DNA of 64,000 bases from Pseudomonas sp. p1(2021b) (GCF_020151015.1 NZ_CP083746.1:755001-819000), one strand, 5' to 3'; counted from the first letter of the stretch, positions 33,273 to 42,503 are shown. A program made the numbers and translations. The notes: generated by a model from the letters alone, not told the origin.

Positions 33273-34574
33273 ATGACCCGCGACTCTTCCCCAGACCTTC
33301 AGTACCTGAGCGGCTTCGGCAACGAATTCGCCAGTGAGGCGCTGCCCGGCGCGCTGCCGGTCGGGCAGAATTCCCCGCAAAAAGCGCCCTACGGCCTGTA
33401 CGCCGAACTGCTTTCGGGCACCGCGTTCACCATGGCCCGCAGCGAACAGCGTCGTACCTGGCTGTACCGCATCCGCCCCTCTGCGCTGCACCCGCGCTTC
33501 GAGCGCCTCGAGCGCCAGCCACTGGCCGGCCCGCTGGGCGCCTCCACGCCCAACCGCCTGCGCTGGAGCCCGCAGCCGATTCCGACCGAGCCCACCGATT
33601 TCATCGACGGCTGGCTGCCCATGGTGGCCAACTCGGCCGCCGATAAGCCGGCCGGCGTGAGCATTTACATCTATCGCGCCAACCGCTCCATGGAGCGGGT
33701 GTTCTTCAACGCTGACGGCGAGCTGCTGCTGGTGCCGGAACACGGCCGCCTGCGCATCGCCACCGAGCTTGGCGTGATGCAGGTCGAGCCGCTGGAGATC
33801 GCAGTGATCCCGCGTGGCATGAAGTTCCGGGTCGAGCTGCTCGACAGCCAGGCCCGCGGCTACATCGCCGAGAACCATGGCGCACCGCTGCGCCTCCCGG
33901 ACCTGGGCCCGATCGGCAGCAACGGCCTGGCCAACCCGCGCGACTTCCTCACCCCGGCAGCGCATTACGAAGAGGCCACAGGGCCCGTGCAGCTGGTGCA
34001 GAAGTTCCTTGGCGAGCACTGGGCTTGTGAGCTGCAGCATTCGCCGCTGGACGTGGTCGCCTGGCATGGCAACAACGTGCCCTACAAGTACGACCTGCGC
34101 CGCTTCAACACCATCGGCACGGTCAGCTTCGACCACCCGGACCCGTCCATCTTCACCGTGCTGACCTCGCCGACCAGCGTCCACGGCCTGGCCAACATGG
34201 ACTTCGTGATCTTCCCGCCACGCTGGATGGTGGCCGAGAACACTTTCCGTCCACCGTGGTTCCACCGCAACCTGATGAACGAGTTCATGGGCCTGATCCA
34301 GGGTGCCTACGATGCCAAGGCAGAAGGTTTCCTGCCCGGTGGTGCCTCGCTGCACGGCGTGATGAGCGCCCACGGGCCGGATGCGGAAACCTGTGAGAAG
34401 GCCATCGCCGCCGACCTGGCGCCGCACAAGATCGACAACACCATGGCCTTCATGTTCGAGACCAGCCAGGTGCTGCGTCCGAGCCTGCACGCCCTCGAGT
34501 GCCCGCAGTTGCAGGCCGACTACGATAGTTGCTGGGCCACCTTGCCGAGCACCTTCAACCCGAATCGGAGATAA
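33273..34574 (+). CDS. hmgA: homogentisate 1,2-dioxygenase
   Basis: 433-aa non-haem Fe(II) enzyme opening the ring of homogentisate to maleylacetoacetate. ATG 33273 has GGAGG upstream and gives the family length. Iron ligands lie in the C-terminal cupin part: [14 protein letters not shown] (His, Glu) and [12 protein letters not shown] (His). First gene of the hmgABC operon for phenylalanine/tyrosine breakdown. Confidence 0.98.
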   Translation: MTRDSSPDLQYLSGFGNEFASEALPGALPVGQNSPQKAPYGLYAELLSGTAFTMARSEQRRTWLYRIRPSALHPRFERLERQPLAGPLGASTPNRLRWSPQPIPTEPTDFIDGWLPMVANSAADKPAGVSIYIYRANRSMERVFFNADGELLLVPEHGRLRIATELGVMQVEPLEIAVIPRGMKFRVELLDSQARGYIAENHGAPLRLPDLGPIGSNGLANPRDFLTPAAHYEEATGPVQLVQKFLGEHWACELQHSPLDVVAWHGNNVPYKYDLRRFNTIGTVSFDHPDPSIFTVLTSPTSVHGLANMDFVIFPPRWMVAENTFRPPWFHRNLMNEFMGLIQGAYDAKAEGFLPGGASLHGVMSAHGPDAETCEKAIAADLAPHKIDNTMAFMFETSQVLRPSLHALECPQLQADYDSCWATLPSTFNPNRR

Positions 34575-34577
34575 CCC

Positions 34578-35870
34578 ATGAACCAGACCGCCATCGCCCG
34601 TAGCTGGGTCGAGCACGCCAATGGGCACAGCGACTTCCCGCTGCAGAACCTGCCCCTGGGCATCTTCAGCCGCCCGGGCCAGGCACCGCGTTGCGGTGTG
34701 GCCATCGGCGACGCCATCCTCGACCTGGAAGCGGTGCTGGCTGCCGGCCTGTTCGACGGCCAGGCCAAGGCTGCCGTGGAGGCCACCCGTGGCGGCGCGC
34801 TGAACGCCTTCTTCGCCCTCGGCCGCCCAGCCCGTGTGGCCTTGCGCGAACGCCTGCTGGCCCTGCTCGGCGAGCACAGCGAACACCAGGACGCGCTGAA
34901 GGCTGCGCTGCATCCGGCCAGCGAATGCCAGTTGCACCTGCCGGCGAAGATCGGCGACTACACCGACTTCTACGTGGGCATCGAGCACGCCAAGAACGTC
35001 GGCAAGCTGTTCCGCCCCGACAACCCGTTGCTGCCGAACTACAAGTACGTGCCTATCGGCTACCACGGCCGCGCCTCGACCATCCGCCCCAGCGGCGCCG
35101 ACGTGCGTCGCCCCAAGGGCCAGACCCTGCCGGCCGGGCAGGCCGAGCCGAACTTCGGCCCGTGCGCGCGTCTGGACTACGAACTGGAGCTGGGTATCTG
35201 GATCGGCCAGGGCAACGACATGGGCCAGTCCATCCCGGTAGGCGACGCCGCCGAGCACGTGGCTGGCTACTGCCTGCTCAACGACTGGTCGGCGCGCGAC
35301 ATCCAGGCCTGGGAATACCAGCCGCTGGGCCCGTTCCTGTCCAAGAGCTTCATCACCACTATCTCGCCCTGGGTGGTTACCGCCGAGGCCTTGGAGCCGT
35401 TCCGCTGTGCCCAGGCCCAGCGCCCGGAAGGCGACCCCCAACCGCTGCCTTACCTGCTGGATGAGCGTGACCAGGCCGCTGGCGCCTTCGACATCGAACT
35501 GGAAGTGCTGCTGCTCACCGAGCGCATGCGCGAGCAGGGCCTGCCGGCCCATCGCCTGACCCTGAGCAACACCCGCAGCATGTACTGGACCGTGGCGCAG
35601 ATGGTCGCCCACCACAGCGTCAACGGCTGCCAGCTGCAGCCAGGCGACCTGTTCGGCTCGGGCACCTTGTCCGGCGCGGCGCCGGGTTCGTTCGGCAGCC
35701 TGCTGGAGATCACCGAGGGCGGCAAGCACCCGGTGGAGCTGGCCAGCGGCGAGGTGCGCAAGTTCCTCGAAGACGGCGACGAAGTCATCCTGCGCGCTCG
35801 CTGCACCCGTGACGGTGTGGCGAGCATCGGCTTCGGCGAGTGCCGCGGCAAAGTCATCTCGGCCAATTGA
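34578..35870 (+). CDS. hmgB: fumarylacetoacetase
   Basis: 430-aa hydrolase splitting fumarylacetoacetate into fumarate and acetoacetate. Metal and substrate motifs: DYTDFYVGIEHAKNVG (catalytic region with Asp and His), YKYVPIGYHGRASTI, LDYELELGIWIGQGN (metal Glu residues), LLNDWSARDIQAWEY. Three bases after hmgA. Confidence 0.97.
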   Translation: MNQTAIARSWVEHANGHSDFPLQNLPLGIFSRPGQAPRCGVAIGDAILDLEAVLAAGLFDGQAKAAVEATRGGALNAFFALGRPARVALRERLLALLGEHSEHQDALKAALHPASECQLHLPAKIGDYTDFYVGIEHAKNVGKLFRPDNPLLPNYKYVPIGYHGRASTIRPSGADVRRPKGQTLPAGQAEPNFGPCARLDYELELGIWIGQGNDMGQSIPVGDAAEHVAGYCLLNDWSARDIQAWEYQPLGPFLSKSFITTISPWVVTAEALEPFRCAQAQRPEGDPQPLPYLLDERDQAAGAFDIELEVLLLTERMREQGLPAHRLTLSNTRSMYWTVAQMVAHHSVNGCQLQPGDLFGSGTLSGAAPGSFGSLLEITEGGKHPVELASGEVRKFLEDGDEVILRARCTRDGVASIGFGECRGKVISAN

Positions 35871-35882
35871 GGGGCAGGGCGT

Positions 35883-36515
35883 ATGGAGCTGTTCACCTAT
35901 TTCCGTTCCACGTCGTCGTACCGGGTACGCATCGCCCTGGCGCTCAAAGGCCTGGACTACCAGGCCCTGCCAGTCAACCTGCTCAAGGGCGAACAGCGCG
36001 GCGCAGGCTACCTGGCACTCAACCCGCAAGGGCGCGTGCCGGCCCTGCGCACCGACGAGGGCGCGCTGCTGGTGCAGTCGCCGGCGATCATCGAGTACCT
36101 GGAGGAGGCCTATCCACAGGTGCCATTGTTGCCCACGACGGCCGAGGCGCGGGCCAAGGTACGTGGCGTGGCAGCGATCATCGGTTGCGATGTCCACCCG
36201 CTGCACAACGTCAGCGTGCTCAACCAGCTACGCCAGCTGGGGCATGACGAAACCCAGGTCAACCAATGGATCGCCCATTGGGTCGGCCAGGGCCTTGCCG
36301 CAGTGGAGCAACTGATCGGTGACGAGGGCTTCTGCTTCGGCGACCAGCCGGGCCTGGCGGATGTGTACCTGATCCCGCAGCTATACGCCGCCGAGCGCTT
36401 CAACGTCGACCTCGCGGGCTACCCGCGGATTCGTCGCGTGAAGGCCTTGGCCGAGGCGCACCCGGCCTTTGCCAAGGCGCACCCTTCCCGCCAGCCGGAC
36501 ACGCCGGCTCAGTGA
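35883..36515 (+). CDS. hmgC: maleylacetoacetate isomerase
   Basis: 210-aa zeta-class glutathione transferase converting maleylacetoacetate to fumarylacetoacetate. N-terminal thioredoxin fold FTYFRSTSSYRVRIALALKG carries the SSxxxxRVR glutathione-site motif; PQGRVPALRTDEG supplies the cis-Pro. Last gene of the operon; its end overlaps the convergent SirB1-like gene by seven bases. Confidence 0.96.
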   Translation: MELFTYFRSTSSYRVRIALALKGLDYQALPVNLLKGEQRGAGYLALNPQGRVPALRTDEGALLVQSPAIIEYLEEAYPQVPLLPTTAEARAKVRGVAAIIGCDVHPLHNVSVLNQLRQLGHDETQVNQWIAHWVGQGLAAVEQLIGDEGFCFGDQPGLADVYLIPQLYAAERFNVDLAGYPRIRRVKALAEAHPAFAKAHPSRQPDTPAQ

Positions 36516-37315
36516 ATCGAACGCTTGGCCGATGGCAGTTGGCCAAGGCGTTCGCTCAGTTTCAGGCGCTGTACCGGGTCGTCGGTCAGTAGCAGGGCAT
36601 GCTCCAGGTCGTAGCGTTCGGCCTGGGGGCAGTCCAGTTGCTGATAGAGCGTGGCCCGGGCCAAATAGTCGCTGACCAGCACAGGGCCCAGCTGCATCAC
36701 CCGTTCGGCGTCGACCAGCGCGGCCAGGGCATTGTCGTTGCTACCGTGCAGGTGGCGCAGGTTGCGCGACAGGCGTTGGAGCATCTGCGCCGGGGTGGCG
36801 CTGCGCATGTGTTCGGCGGTCAGCGGCATGTGCGGGCCGAACTGGCGGGCCAGCAGCTGGCGGCAGTCCGCCGGATACAGGCGCCGGCCGCCGCAGGGGT
36901 CGAGCAGGTGGTCGGCACCGGGCACCCGGAGCAGGAAATGGCCCGGGAAGTTCACCCCTTCCAAGGGTATCGAAAGGCGTCGCGCCAGCTCCAGGGCGAG
37001 GATGGCCAGGGTCAGCGGCTGGCCGCGACGACGTTGCAGGACCTTGTCCATCAACGCCACCTGAGGTCGCAAGGGGTGGTACTCGTCCTGTTGGAAGCCC
37101 AGGGCGCTGAGTTGACGCAGCAGCGGCTGGGCCAGCTCGTGCAGGGGCAGGAGCGGCAATTGCGTGCTGATCTCCCGTTGCAGGTCCTGCAGCTGGGCGA
37201 GGCTCGCCGCCGGGTCCAGCGTCCGGTCGTGTTCGGCGGCTATCCACAGCGTGGCTTCCAGCAGGGCGACAGGTTCGCGATCCAGGCAGGCCAGGCAGGC
37301 TTGGCGTGGGTTCAT
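36509..37315 (-). CDS. SirB1/transglutaminase-like family protein
   Basis: 268-aa protein of the SirB1 (transglutaminase-like plus tetratricopeptide) family. Core wording: LMDKVLQRRRGQPLTLAILA, LARRLSIPLEGVNFPGHFLL and LLDPCGGRRL. The usual catalytic triad positions are only partly evident, as in most SirB1 proteins. The C-terminal third is TPR-like helices (ALAALVDAERVMQLGP). ATG 37315 is chosen for its GGAG eight bases upstream. Role unknown. Confidence 0.85.
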   Translation of the reverse strand: MNPRQACLACLDREPVALLEATLWIAAEHDRTLDPAASLAQLQDLQREISTQLPLLPLHELAQPLLRQLSALGFQQDEYHPLRPQVALMDKVLQRRRGQPLTLAILALELARRLSIPLEGVNFPGHFLLRVPGADHLLDPCGGRRLYPADCRQLLARQFGPHMPLTAEHMRSATPAQMLQRLSRNLRHLHGSNDNALAALVDAERVMQLGPVLVSDYLARATLYQQLDCPQAERYDLEHALLLTDDPVQRLKLSERLGQLPSAKRSIH

Positions 37316-37438
37316 GGGCATCTCCACATACGCTTATCTTTTAGCCCTGGCGGGTGCTTTCGTCCAGTGGTCCGCCGGGGGATCGGGCCTTGGCGGGCTG
37401 CCTATACTGGTAGGAGCACCTCTCTGGGGAGCCCGTTG

Positions 37439-38458
37439 ATGTTCGCGCTCATGCAAAGCACCCGTACCCAGTCGCTGCACCTGTGCATCGACCCGCCCAC
37501 GGGCCTGAAGGCCGTGGTGGTGATTCACAGTGAGCAACTGGGGCCTGCCATGGGCGGCTGCCGCTACTTGCCTTACGCTGATGACGAAAGTGCCATGACC
37601 GATGCCATCCGCCTGGCCCAGGGCATGAGCTACAAGGCGGCATTGGCCGGCCTGCCGTTGGGCGGCGGCAAGGCGGTGATCGTGCGCAACCCCCATGTGG
37701 AAAACCGTGCGGCGCTGTTCGAGGCGTTCGGTCGTTTCGTCGACAGCCTGCAAGGGCGTTTCATCACGGCCGTGGACAGCGGCACCTCGACCCTGGACAT
37801 GGACTGCATCGCCCAGAGCACCCCGCACGTCACCAGCACCACCGCCTCGGGCGACCCTTCACCGCACGCGGCCATGGGCGTATTCGCTGGCATCCGCGCC
37901 ACATCCATGGCGCGTCTGGGCAGCGACAACCTCGAAGGTTTACGGATAGCGGTGCAGGGACTGGGCAATGTCGGCTATGCCCTGGCCGAACAACTGCATG
38001 CGGCGGGTGCGGAGTTGCTGGTCAGCGACCTGGACCCAGGGCGCGTGCGCCTGGCCGTGGAACAATTGGGGGCCCACCCGGTCGCCAGCGAAGCGCTGGT
38101 CAATACCCCTTGCGATATCTTCGCGCCGTGCGGCGTGGGGCCGGTGCTCAATGGCCAGAGCGTGATGCAGTTGCGCTGTGCGGCGGTGGCCGGGGCAGCG
38201 AACAACCAGCTGACCACGCTGCAGGTGGCCGACCAACTGGAAAAACGTGGCATCCTCTATGCACCGGACTATGTGATCAATGCCGGAGGCCTGATCTACG
38301 TGGCGCTGACTCACCGAGGCGAGAACCTGGGCACGATCACCTCGCACCTGGCGCGCATTCCCACGCGGCTGACCGAAGTGTTCGCCCATGCCCAGGCGGA
38401 AAAACGCTCGCCGGCCAGGGTGGCGCAGATGCTGGCGGAGCGGTTGCTGTATGGGTGA
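37439..38458 (+). CDS. Leu/Phe/Val dehydrogenase
   Basis: 339-aa NAD-dependent amino-acid dehydrogenase. Catalytic Lys lies in GLPLGGGKAVIV; substrate region LGPAMGGCRYLPY; Rossmann motif VQGLGNVGYALAEQL; INAGGLIYVAL near the end. Oxidatively deaminates branched-chain or aromatic amino acids, consistent with lying next to the phenylalanine/tyrosine cluster, but separate transcription is likely. Confidence 0.9.
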   Translation: MFALMQSTRTQSLHLCIDPPTGLKAVVVIHSEQLGPAMGGCRYLPYADDESAMTDAIRLAQGMSYKAALAGLPLGGGKAVIVRNPHVENRAALFEAFGRFVDSLQGRFITAVDSGTSTLDMDCIAQSTPHVTSTTASGDPSPHAAMGVFAGIRATSMARLGSDNLEGLRIAVQGLGNVGYALAEQLHAAGAELLVSDLDPGRVRLAVEQLGAHPVASEALVNTPCDIFAPCGVGPVLNGQSVMQLRCAAVAGAANNQLTTLQVADQLEKRGILYAPDYVINAGGLIYVALTHRGENLGTITSHLARIPTRLTEVFAHAQAEKRSPARVAQMLAERLLYG

Positions 38459-38479
38459 GCCGGTGTTGCCTGCAAGGGC

Positions 38480-38580
38480 TCAATCGCGGGGCAAGCCCGC
38501 TCCCACAGGAGCTGAGCTGGATACAAACCAGGCGTTGCAGGGCCATCATGTGGGAGTGGGCTTGCCCGCGATTGCGGTGG
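38480..38580. repeat. REP pair
   Basis: Inverted REPs at about 38480-38510 and 38549-38580 between the convergent dehydrogenase and yebG genes. Confidence 0.85.
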
Positions 38581-38600
38581 CCGACCGCACACTCCAGTAA

Positions 38601-38861
38601 CTACTCCGTACCGCCCTCAAGCAGTTCCGCCAGCGCATCCGGCTGGTTCTTGAACGCCCGGGCGAATACATCGCGGTTCTTGGCCATGTAGATACCGGCC
38701 TCCTCGACCTGCTGCTCGGTCAGCGACGGCACCGCCTTGTGCAACACGTCGGCCAGGCGCTCGGCCAGTTCGAGCATTTTATCGTGACGGTCTGCCTCGG
38801 CCTTATCCATGAACAAGCGCTCCGGGTCGCGGCTGCTGCGGTACACCACTTCGACGGCCAT
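38601..38861 (-). CDS. yebG: YebG family SOS protein
   Basis: 86-aa DNA-damage-inducible protein of the YebG family: MAVEVVYRSSRDPERLFMDK start, then KAEADRHDKMLELAERLADV and EEAGIYMAKNRDVFARAF. Function not settled. A LexA box lies 31 bases upstream, matching its SOS control in E. coli. Confidence 0.93.
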   Translation of the reverse strand: MAVEVVYRSSRDPERLFMDKAEADRHDKMLELAERLADVLHKAVPSLTEQQVEEAGIYMAKNRDVFARAFKNQPDALAELLEGGTE

Positions 38862-38891
38862 TCATCACCTCTGTGCCTTTTTGCTGGGTTG

Positions 38892-38907
38892 CTGTATGCA
38901 TATACAG
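38892..38907 (-). promoter_or_regulatory. LexA (SOS) box
   Basis: CTGTATGCATATACAG, a 16-bp near-perfect LexA box (CTGT-N8-ACAG), upstream of yebG. Confidence 0.92.
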
Positions 38908-39089
38908 TATCCGGTCAGGCCATGCAGATGCAACCACGGTGATGGCCTTTTTTCCACTGAGCCTAGCCCACAGGTGCCTTGCGGCAATCGGTCGCCTTCC
39001 AAGCCAAGGGCCTGGCCCTTTAACTGCATGCACAAAGCGTCACAGGCGTGGCGCATCATCCTTCAGCTCGTATCGGGGAATCGAACATC

Positions 39090-39404
39090 GTGAACATCAA
39101 ATGGGCAGAAAAACTGCGCAAGGGCCTGCATGGCTCCGCCGACTCGCTGGGCAACCTGTGTGTCGAGGGTTTCCATTACCTGGCGTTGTTCGGCATCGGC
39201 GCCATCACGGCCTACGCGGCGGTGATGACCTTCCTGGACATGGGCAAGGGCGGGGTCAGCGTCGATGACATCCTGCTGCTGTTCATCTACCTGGAGCTGG
39301 GGGCGATGGTCGGGATCTACTTCAAGACCAACCGCACGATACTAACACTTCCTCAAACCCCGGCTTTCTTGAAGTTTCAGAAAAATTATTTTGTTATAGC
39401 GTAG
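39090..39404 (+). pseudogene. psiE: psiE, 5' part, interrupted by insertion
   Basis: Truncated N-terminal part of the resident phosphate-starvation-inducible PsiE membrane protein. GTG 39090 begins NIKWAEKLRKGLHGSADSLG; two membrane helices follow (FHYLALFGIGAITAYAAVM, DDILLLFIYLELGAMVGIYF). The native reading ends at KTN (39332), after which 23 foreign residues are added before a stop at 39404. The missing C-terminal part lies at 42151-42386. A functional product is unlikely. Confidence 0.9.
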
Positions 39405-39478
39405 CTTGTGGTGTTCGCGGCTTGGATTTGCTGCTCAAATATTTTTGTCGATTTGACGTGTAAAGGAGGGGGATAGAT

Positions 39479-39916
39479 ATGAAATGGGCAGATCGAATGC
39501 GGGTGAGGCTACATTCGGGAGCGAACAGTCTAGGTAATCTCAGTGTTGAACTGTTCCACTATCTTGCTCTATTTGGGATCGGTGCGATTACTGTTTATGC
39601 AGGTATTACGACATTCATCGACATGCTTCATCAAGACAAAATCAGCGTCGATGACATTCTACTGCTATTCATCTATCTCGAATTACTGGCGATGAGCGGA
39701 ATTTACTTTCGCACAAATCATATGCCGCTCAGGTTTTTGCTTTACATAGGGGTTACAGCCTTGATTCGGCTACTGATTAGCGATGTGTCGCATCATAAGT
39801 CACCGGATGAAGGGATTCTCTATCTGACTGGGGGAGTGGTTCTGCTTTCCGTTTCGATTCTCGTCGTGCGGTATGCTTCTGCTAGGTTTCCATCAGTAAA
39901 AGAGAAGACGGATTGA
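39479..39916 (+). CDS. psiE: PsiE-family protein carried by the insertion
   Basis: 145-aa complete PsiE homolog, clearly related along its whole length to the split resident protein (ALFGIGAIT-Y-G, SVDDILLLFIYLELLAMSGI, MPLRFLLYIGVTALIRLLIS) but with many substitutions and lower GC codon use, so it is a xenolog not a local duplicate. Four membrane helices. A strong AAGGAGG precedes ATG 39479 and a terminator follows. It may replace the function lost by disruption of the resident gene. Confidence 0.9.
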   Translation: MKWADRMRVRLHSGANSLGNLSVELFHYLALFGIGAITVYAGITTFIDMLHQDKISVDDILLLFIYLELLAMSGIYFRTNHMPLRFLLYIGVTALIRLLISDVSHHKSPDEGILYLTGGVVLLSVSILVVRYASARFPSVKEKTD

Positions 39917-39923
39917 CGATGTG

Positions 39924-39952
39924 AGCCGCTTGCGGGCGGCTTTTCCTTTTTT
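39924..39952 (+). terminator. intrinsic terminator after psiE copy
   Basis: AGCCGC (39924-39929) pairs with GCGGCT (39936-39941), then TTTTCCTTTTTT. Confidence 0.8.
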
Positions 39953-40396
39953 AAGCTTATGCTGCGGAGGTAAGGGATCTTAAATTTAGTCCAAGGAAGC
40001 GATCGAGAAGAGTATTCGTGCTGACGATGGGGGAGAAAGCTAGGGCTTCAATGGTTTTCGTAAAAATGAAATGATCAGTCAAATTTATCCGCAGATAAAT
40101 AGTTGCAGTCACCCCTATCTGGATCATGGAGTAATCGTGGATATATATTTCTTAAATATAGTTGGTTTTTGATTTGTATTTTAAGTGTGTAGCAATTACT
40201 GCCTTGGGGCGAGACTGATTGGTGATGTTTACACGATGAAGTCCATGATTCGGATTGTGTTTGTGTAGGGGATGCCTCTATTTTTATCTATTCTGGCTAT
40301 GATATTATTCATTAAATAAATCTACATCAAGTATGTCGTTGATACGATAAAGAGGTCGTCGATGATGCTTGGGATTGCAGGGAAGCTTTTCGGGGA
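39953..40396. other. AT-rich spacer inside insertion
   Basis: About 440 bases between the psiE-copy terminator and the end of the convergent ATPase gene. I see no reading frame above about 15 codons with a ribosome site, no reverse transcriptase and no clear repeat; it could encode an RNA but nothing structural stands out by eye. Confidence 0.5.
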
Positions 40397-40415
40397 GGGG
40401 CATTAAAAATGCCCC
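40397..40415 (-). terminator. hairpin after ATPase gene
   Basis: GGGGCATT (40397-40404) pairs with AATGCCCC (40408-40415), seven bases beyond the stop of the leftward ATPase gene. No long T-run follows on the minus strand, so termination is probable but not certain. Confidence 0.5.
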
Positions 40416-40421
40416 TGGGTT

Positions 40422-42020
40422 TTAGCTGAAAATACAAGCTTCTAATTCTTTGTAAGATGCGGATTCAGAAGGAAAGACCTTGGCAATGTTCAATTTTAGT
40501 TTGTCAGCGTTTATGCTTGTAGATAATCCGCAAATATTTCTTATTCTTGATACTTCGTCCTTTATGCTCTGGTTTTCTATGTCCGTCGCTAAGTTGTCGT
40601 AAGCTACCTCGTCAAAGGTGGTGCTTTGGCTGCTGCAATATGCTTTTAACGCTTCTTTACTGAAAAGATAATTTTCGATTTCCCAGCGTTTGAGCATGCG
40701 ATGGTTGTCAGGGTTGTTCTCTAAGTAACGATCTCGATCCTGTTGGGTGATAGGTTTTCCAGAACCAGAATCTCTGTCTTTTAGTACAAGTACCTCTACC
40801 GATGGTAATGCCTTCGAAAGAATAGCTATTGCTATTTCGCTTCTCTGGTCTAACTCTGTATTTCCACCGCTGGATATGAAAAGAGTATCAGGGTGCTTTT
40901 CGTTAAAGATACTGTTGAATGCTTGAGCGTCCATGCCTCGCTCTCTTCCTCCAGAACCAGGACTGTCACGGCCTTCGCAATAGACTATCCTTTTGGGACT
41001 GAGTAGATGTGTTAGATCATCTAAGGCTATAGAAAATATCTTACGCCATATCGTTAAGGTTTTTTCTGATGGCTTGAGAGTAACCGACTCTGTTGAGTAC
41101 TTGTTGTTTGGGTCGAAGTATATGATTTGGCAGTTTTCTTTGAAATTCTCCTGAAGTGCTCGCATGAACCCTATGCTGTGTGTTGTTATCCAAATTTGAC
41201 AATTTTTTCCTATTAGTTTGTCTATTTCTATTAGTAGGTTTTTTTGTATTGATGTGTTTATGTGTAGTTCTGGTTCGTCGAGTAGAAAAACTGTATCATT
41301 GAAGTCGTCTTGCCTGAGATAAAGGTCGAGTAGTAAGTCTACAACTTCTTTCTCTCCAGATGAAAGGACGTTGAAAGAGAAGGTGGTGCGTTGACCTGTT
41401 TTTCGAAAGTATAAGGTTCCTTGAGAGCTTTCTATATTTCCTATGTTGTCGATTTCGATGTCTAAGCAGTTTCTTAAGGATTTATTTAGGTCTTCAATGA
41501 TTTTTTCTTTTGCTTCGCTTGGTCGGCAGTCGTTTTCGTTCATGTATTTGTTAAATTTTATGTTGAGTCGTCTATAGCTTTCCTCCATCTTATCGTCTAA
41601 ATCTGAAGCAGTCGTAGCTCCGTAGTTATTTAGTATTATGTCGCTTACGGCTTTGGAATCTTTTACGTCAAGGTGGCTGTTGTAGCGATAGGGGCTTCGG
41701 AATGAAAACATTGTGTTTTCTTTTCCTGCCCTTTCAGTTCTGTTCTGATAATAGTCCCCATTGTCAAAGTCTAGCTTTATGCTTTGGTAGTCTAATGACC
41801 TATCTCCTGTCATAGAGTGATATGTATAGTCCTTCCCTTGTTTATTTCCTATTTGTCCGTATGCATTGCTGTGGAAAAGAATTCCGTCTAATACGCTGCT
41901 TTTCCCGCAGCCATTAGGGCCAACCAACGCAATTAGTCTTGCTGGTTCTTCACCTAAGTCGATAGTGAGGTCGTGGAATCTTTTGTATCCATTAAATAAG
42001 CGAACTTTTTTAAGTCTCAT
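40422..42020 (-). CDS. SMC/OLD-like ATPase fused to TOPRIM/DUF4435-like domain
   Basis: 532-aa protein. N-terminal ABC-type ATPase: Walker A GPNGCGKSS (34-42), signature LSSGEKE (219-225), Walker B VFLLDEP (244-250), H-loop TTHS (279-282). The long insert between (about 55-200) is helical. The C-terminal part carries a TOPRIM-like acid set: YCEG (347-350) and KDRD (414-417), then RWEIENYLF (445-453) as in DUF4435 proteins. This pairing recalls OLD nucleases and the AriA-AriB pair of PARIS, but the protein is shorter than a plain AriA-AriB fusion. A phage-sensing ATPase with nuclease is the best guess. AAGG precedes ATG 42020. Confidence 0.8.
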   Translation of the reverse strand: MRLKKVRLFNGYKRFHDLTIDLGEEPARLIALVGPNGCGKSSVLDGILFHSNAYGQIGNKQGKDYTYHSMTGDRSLDYQSIKLDFDNGDYYQNRTERAGKENTMFSFRSPYRYNSHLDVKDSKAVSDIILNNYGATTASDLDDKMEESYRRLNIKFNKYMNENDCRPSEAKEKIIEDLNKSLRNCLDIEIDNIGNIESSQGTLYFRKTGQRTTFSFNVLSSGEKEVVDLLLDLYLRQDDFNDTVFLLDEPELHINTSIQKNLLIEIDKLIGKNCQIWITTHSIGFMRALQENFKENCQIIYFDPNNKYSTESVTLKPSEKTLTIWRKIFSIALDDLTHLLSPKRIVYCEGRDSPGSGGRERGMDAQAFNSIFNEKHPDTLFISSGGNTELDQRSEIAIAILSKALPSVEVLVLKDRDSGSGKPITQQDRDRYLENNPDNHRMLKRWEIENYLFSKEALKAYCSSQSTTFDEVAYDNLATDIENQSIKDEVSRIRNICGLSTSINADKLKLNIAKVFPSESASYKELEACIFS

Positions 42021-42150
42021 AAAAACCTTCTATTAGGCATGGGTATGTAAGAAGGTATCATACCCACTCTAATAGTAGCTAGTTGCCCTTAAAAGCCGAA
42101 TGTATAAGGATTTCGTGTGACAGGGCCCGGGCAGTGTTAGGACCCGTTGC

Positions 42151-42386
42151 TCAAGACCAACCACATGCCGATCCGCTTCCTGCTGTACGTGGCGATCACC
42201 GCCTTGACCCGCCTGCTGATCGGCGACGTCTCGCATCACAAGGCGCCCGACGTTGGGCTGCTGTACCTGTGCGGCGGCGTCCTGTTGCTGGCGTTTTCCA
42301 TCCTGGTGGTGCGCTACGCCTCGTATCGCTACCCCTCCACCAAGGTGCTCGATGCCAACGGCAAGGAAGTGGAAGACGGCAAGTAA
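42151..42386 (+). pseudogene. psiE: psiE, 3' part, cut off by insertion
   Basis: C-terminal fragment of the resident PsiE: KTNHMPIRFLLYVAITALTR through LLYLCGGVLLLAFSILVVRY, ending DANGKEVEDGK. Joining 39090-39333 to 42163-42386 restores one continuous frame of normal length, which proves that the gene was split in place. GC-rich like the chromosome. Confidence 0.9.
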
Positions 42387-42503
42387 GGGTGGTATGCCGC
42401 TAATGCCGGTCGGGGCGGGCAGGGCTGTGAAATCCGGGGCGTGGCCGCGGCCTGGGATCACGCCAAGGGGGCGTGAGGTTTGCGCGCCGCCCTGGATATC
42501 AAC

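Larger units (their letters stand above)
39334..42150. mobile_element. 2.8-kb transposase-less insertion in psiE
   Basis: Foreign AT-rich DNA splitting psiE. It is flanked by a 12-bp direct duplication TCAAGACCAACC (39322-39333 and 42151-42162). The ends are short imperfect inverted repeats: left GCACGATACTAACACT, right AGTGTTAGGACCCGTTGC, whose complement reads GCAACGGGTCCTAACACT, sharing GCA at the tip and CTAACACT inside. No transposase or integrase is inside. Cargo: a diverged psiE copy and an ATPase/TOPRIM protein. Probably mobilised in trans; IS4-type transposases make duplications of about this length, but the family is not proven. Confidence 0.75.

Noticed and set aside
33159..36206. 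Leftward open frame of over 1000 codons opposite hmgABC
   Set aside because: Shadow frame produced by high GC third positions of the real hmgA, hmgB and hmgC genes.
39953..40396. Retron-type non-coding RNA beside the ATPase
   Set aside because: No reverse transcriptase in the insertion and no clear inverted a1/a2 ends.
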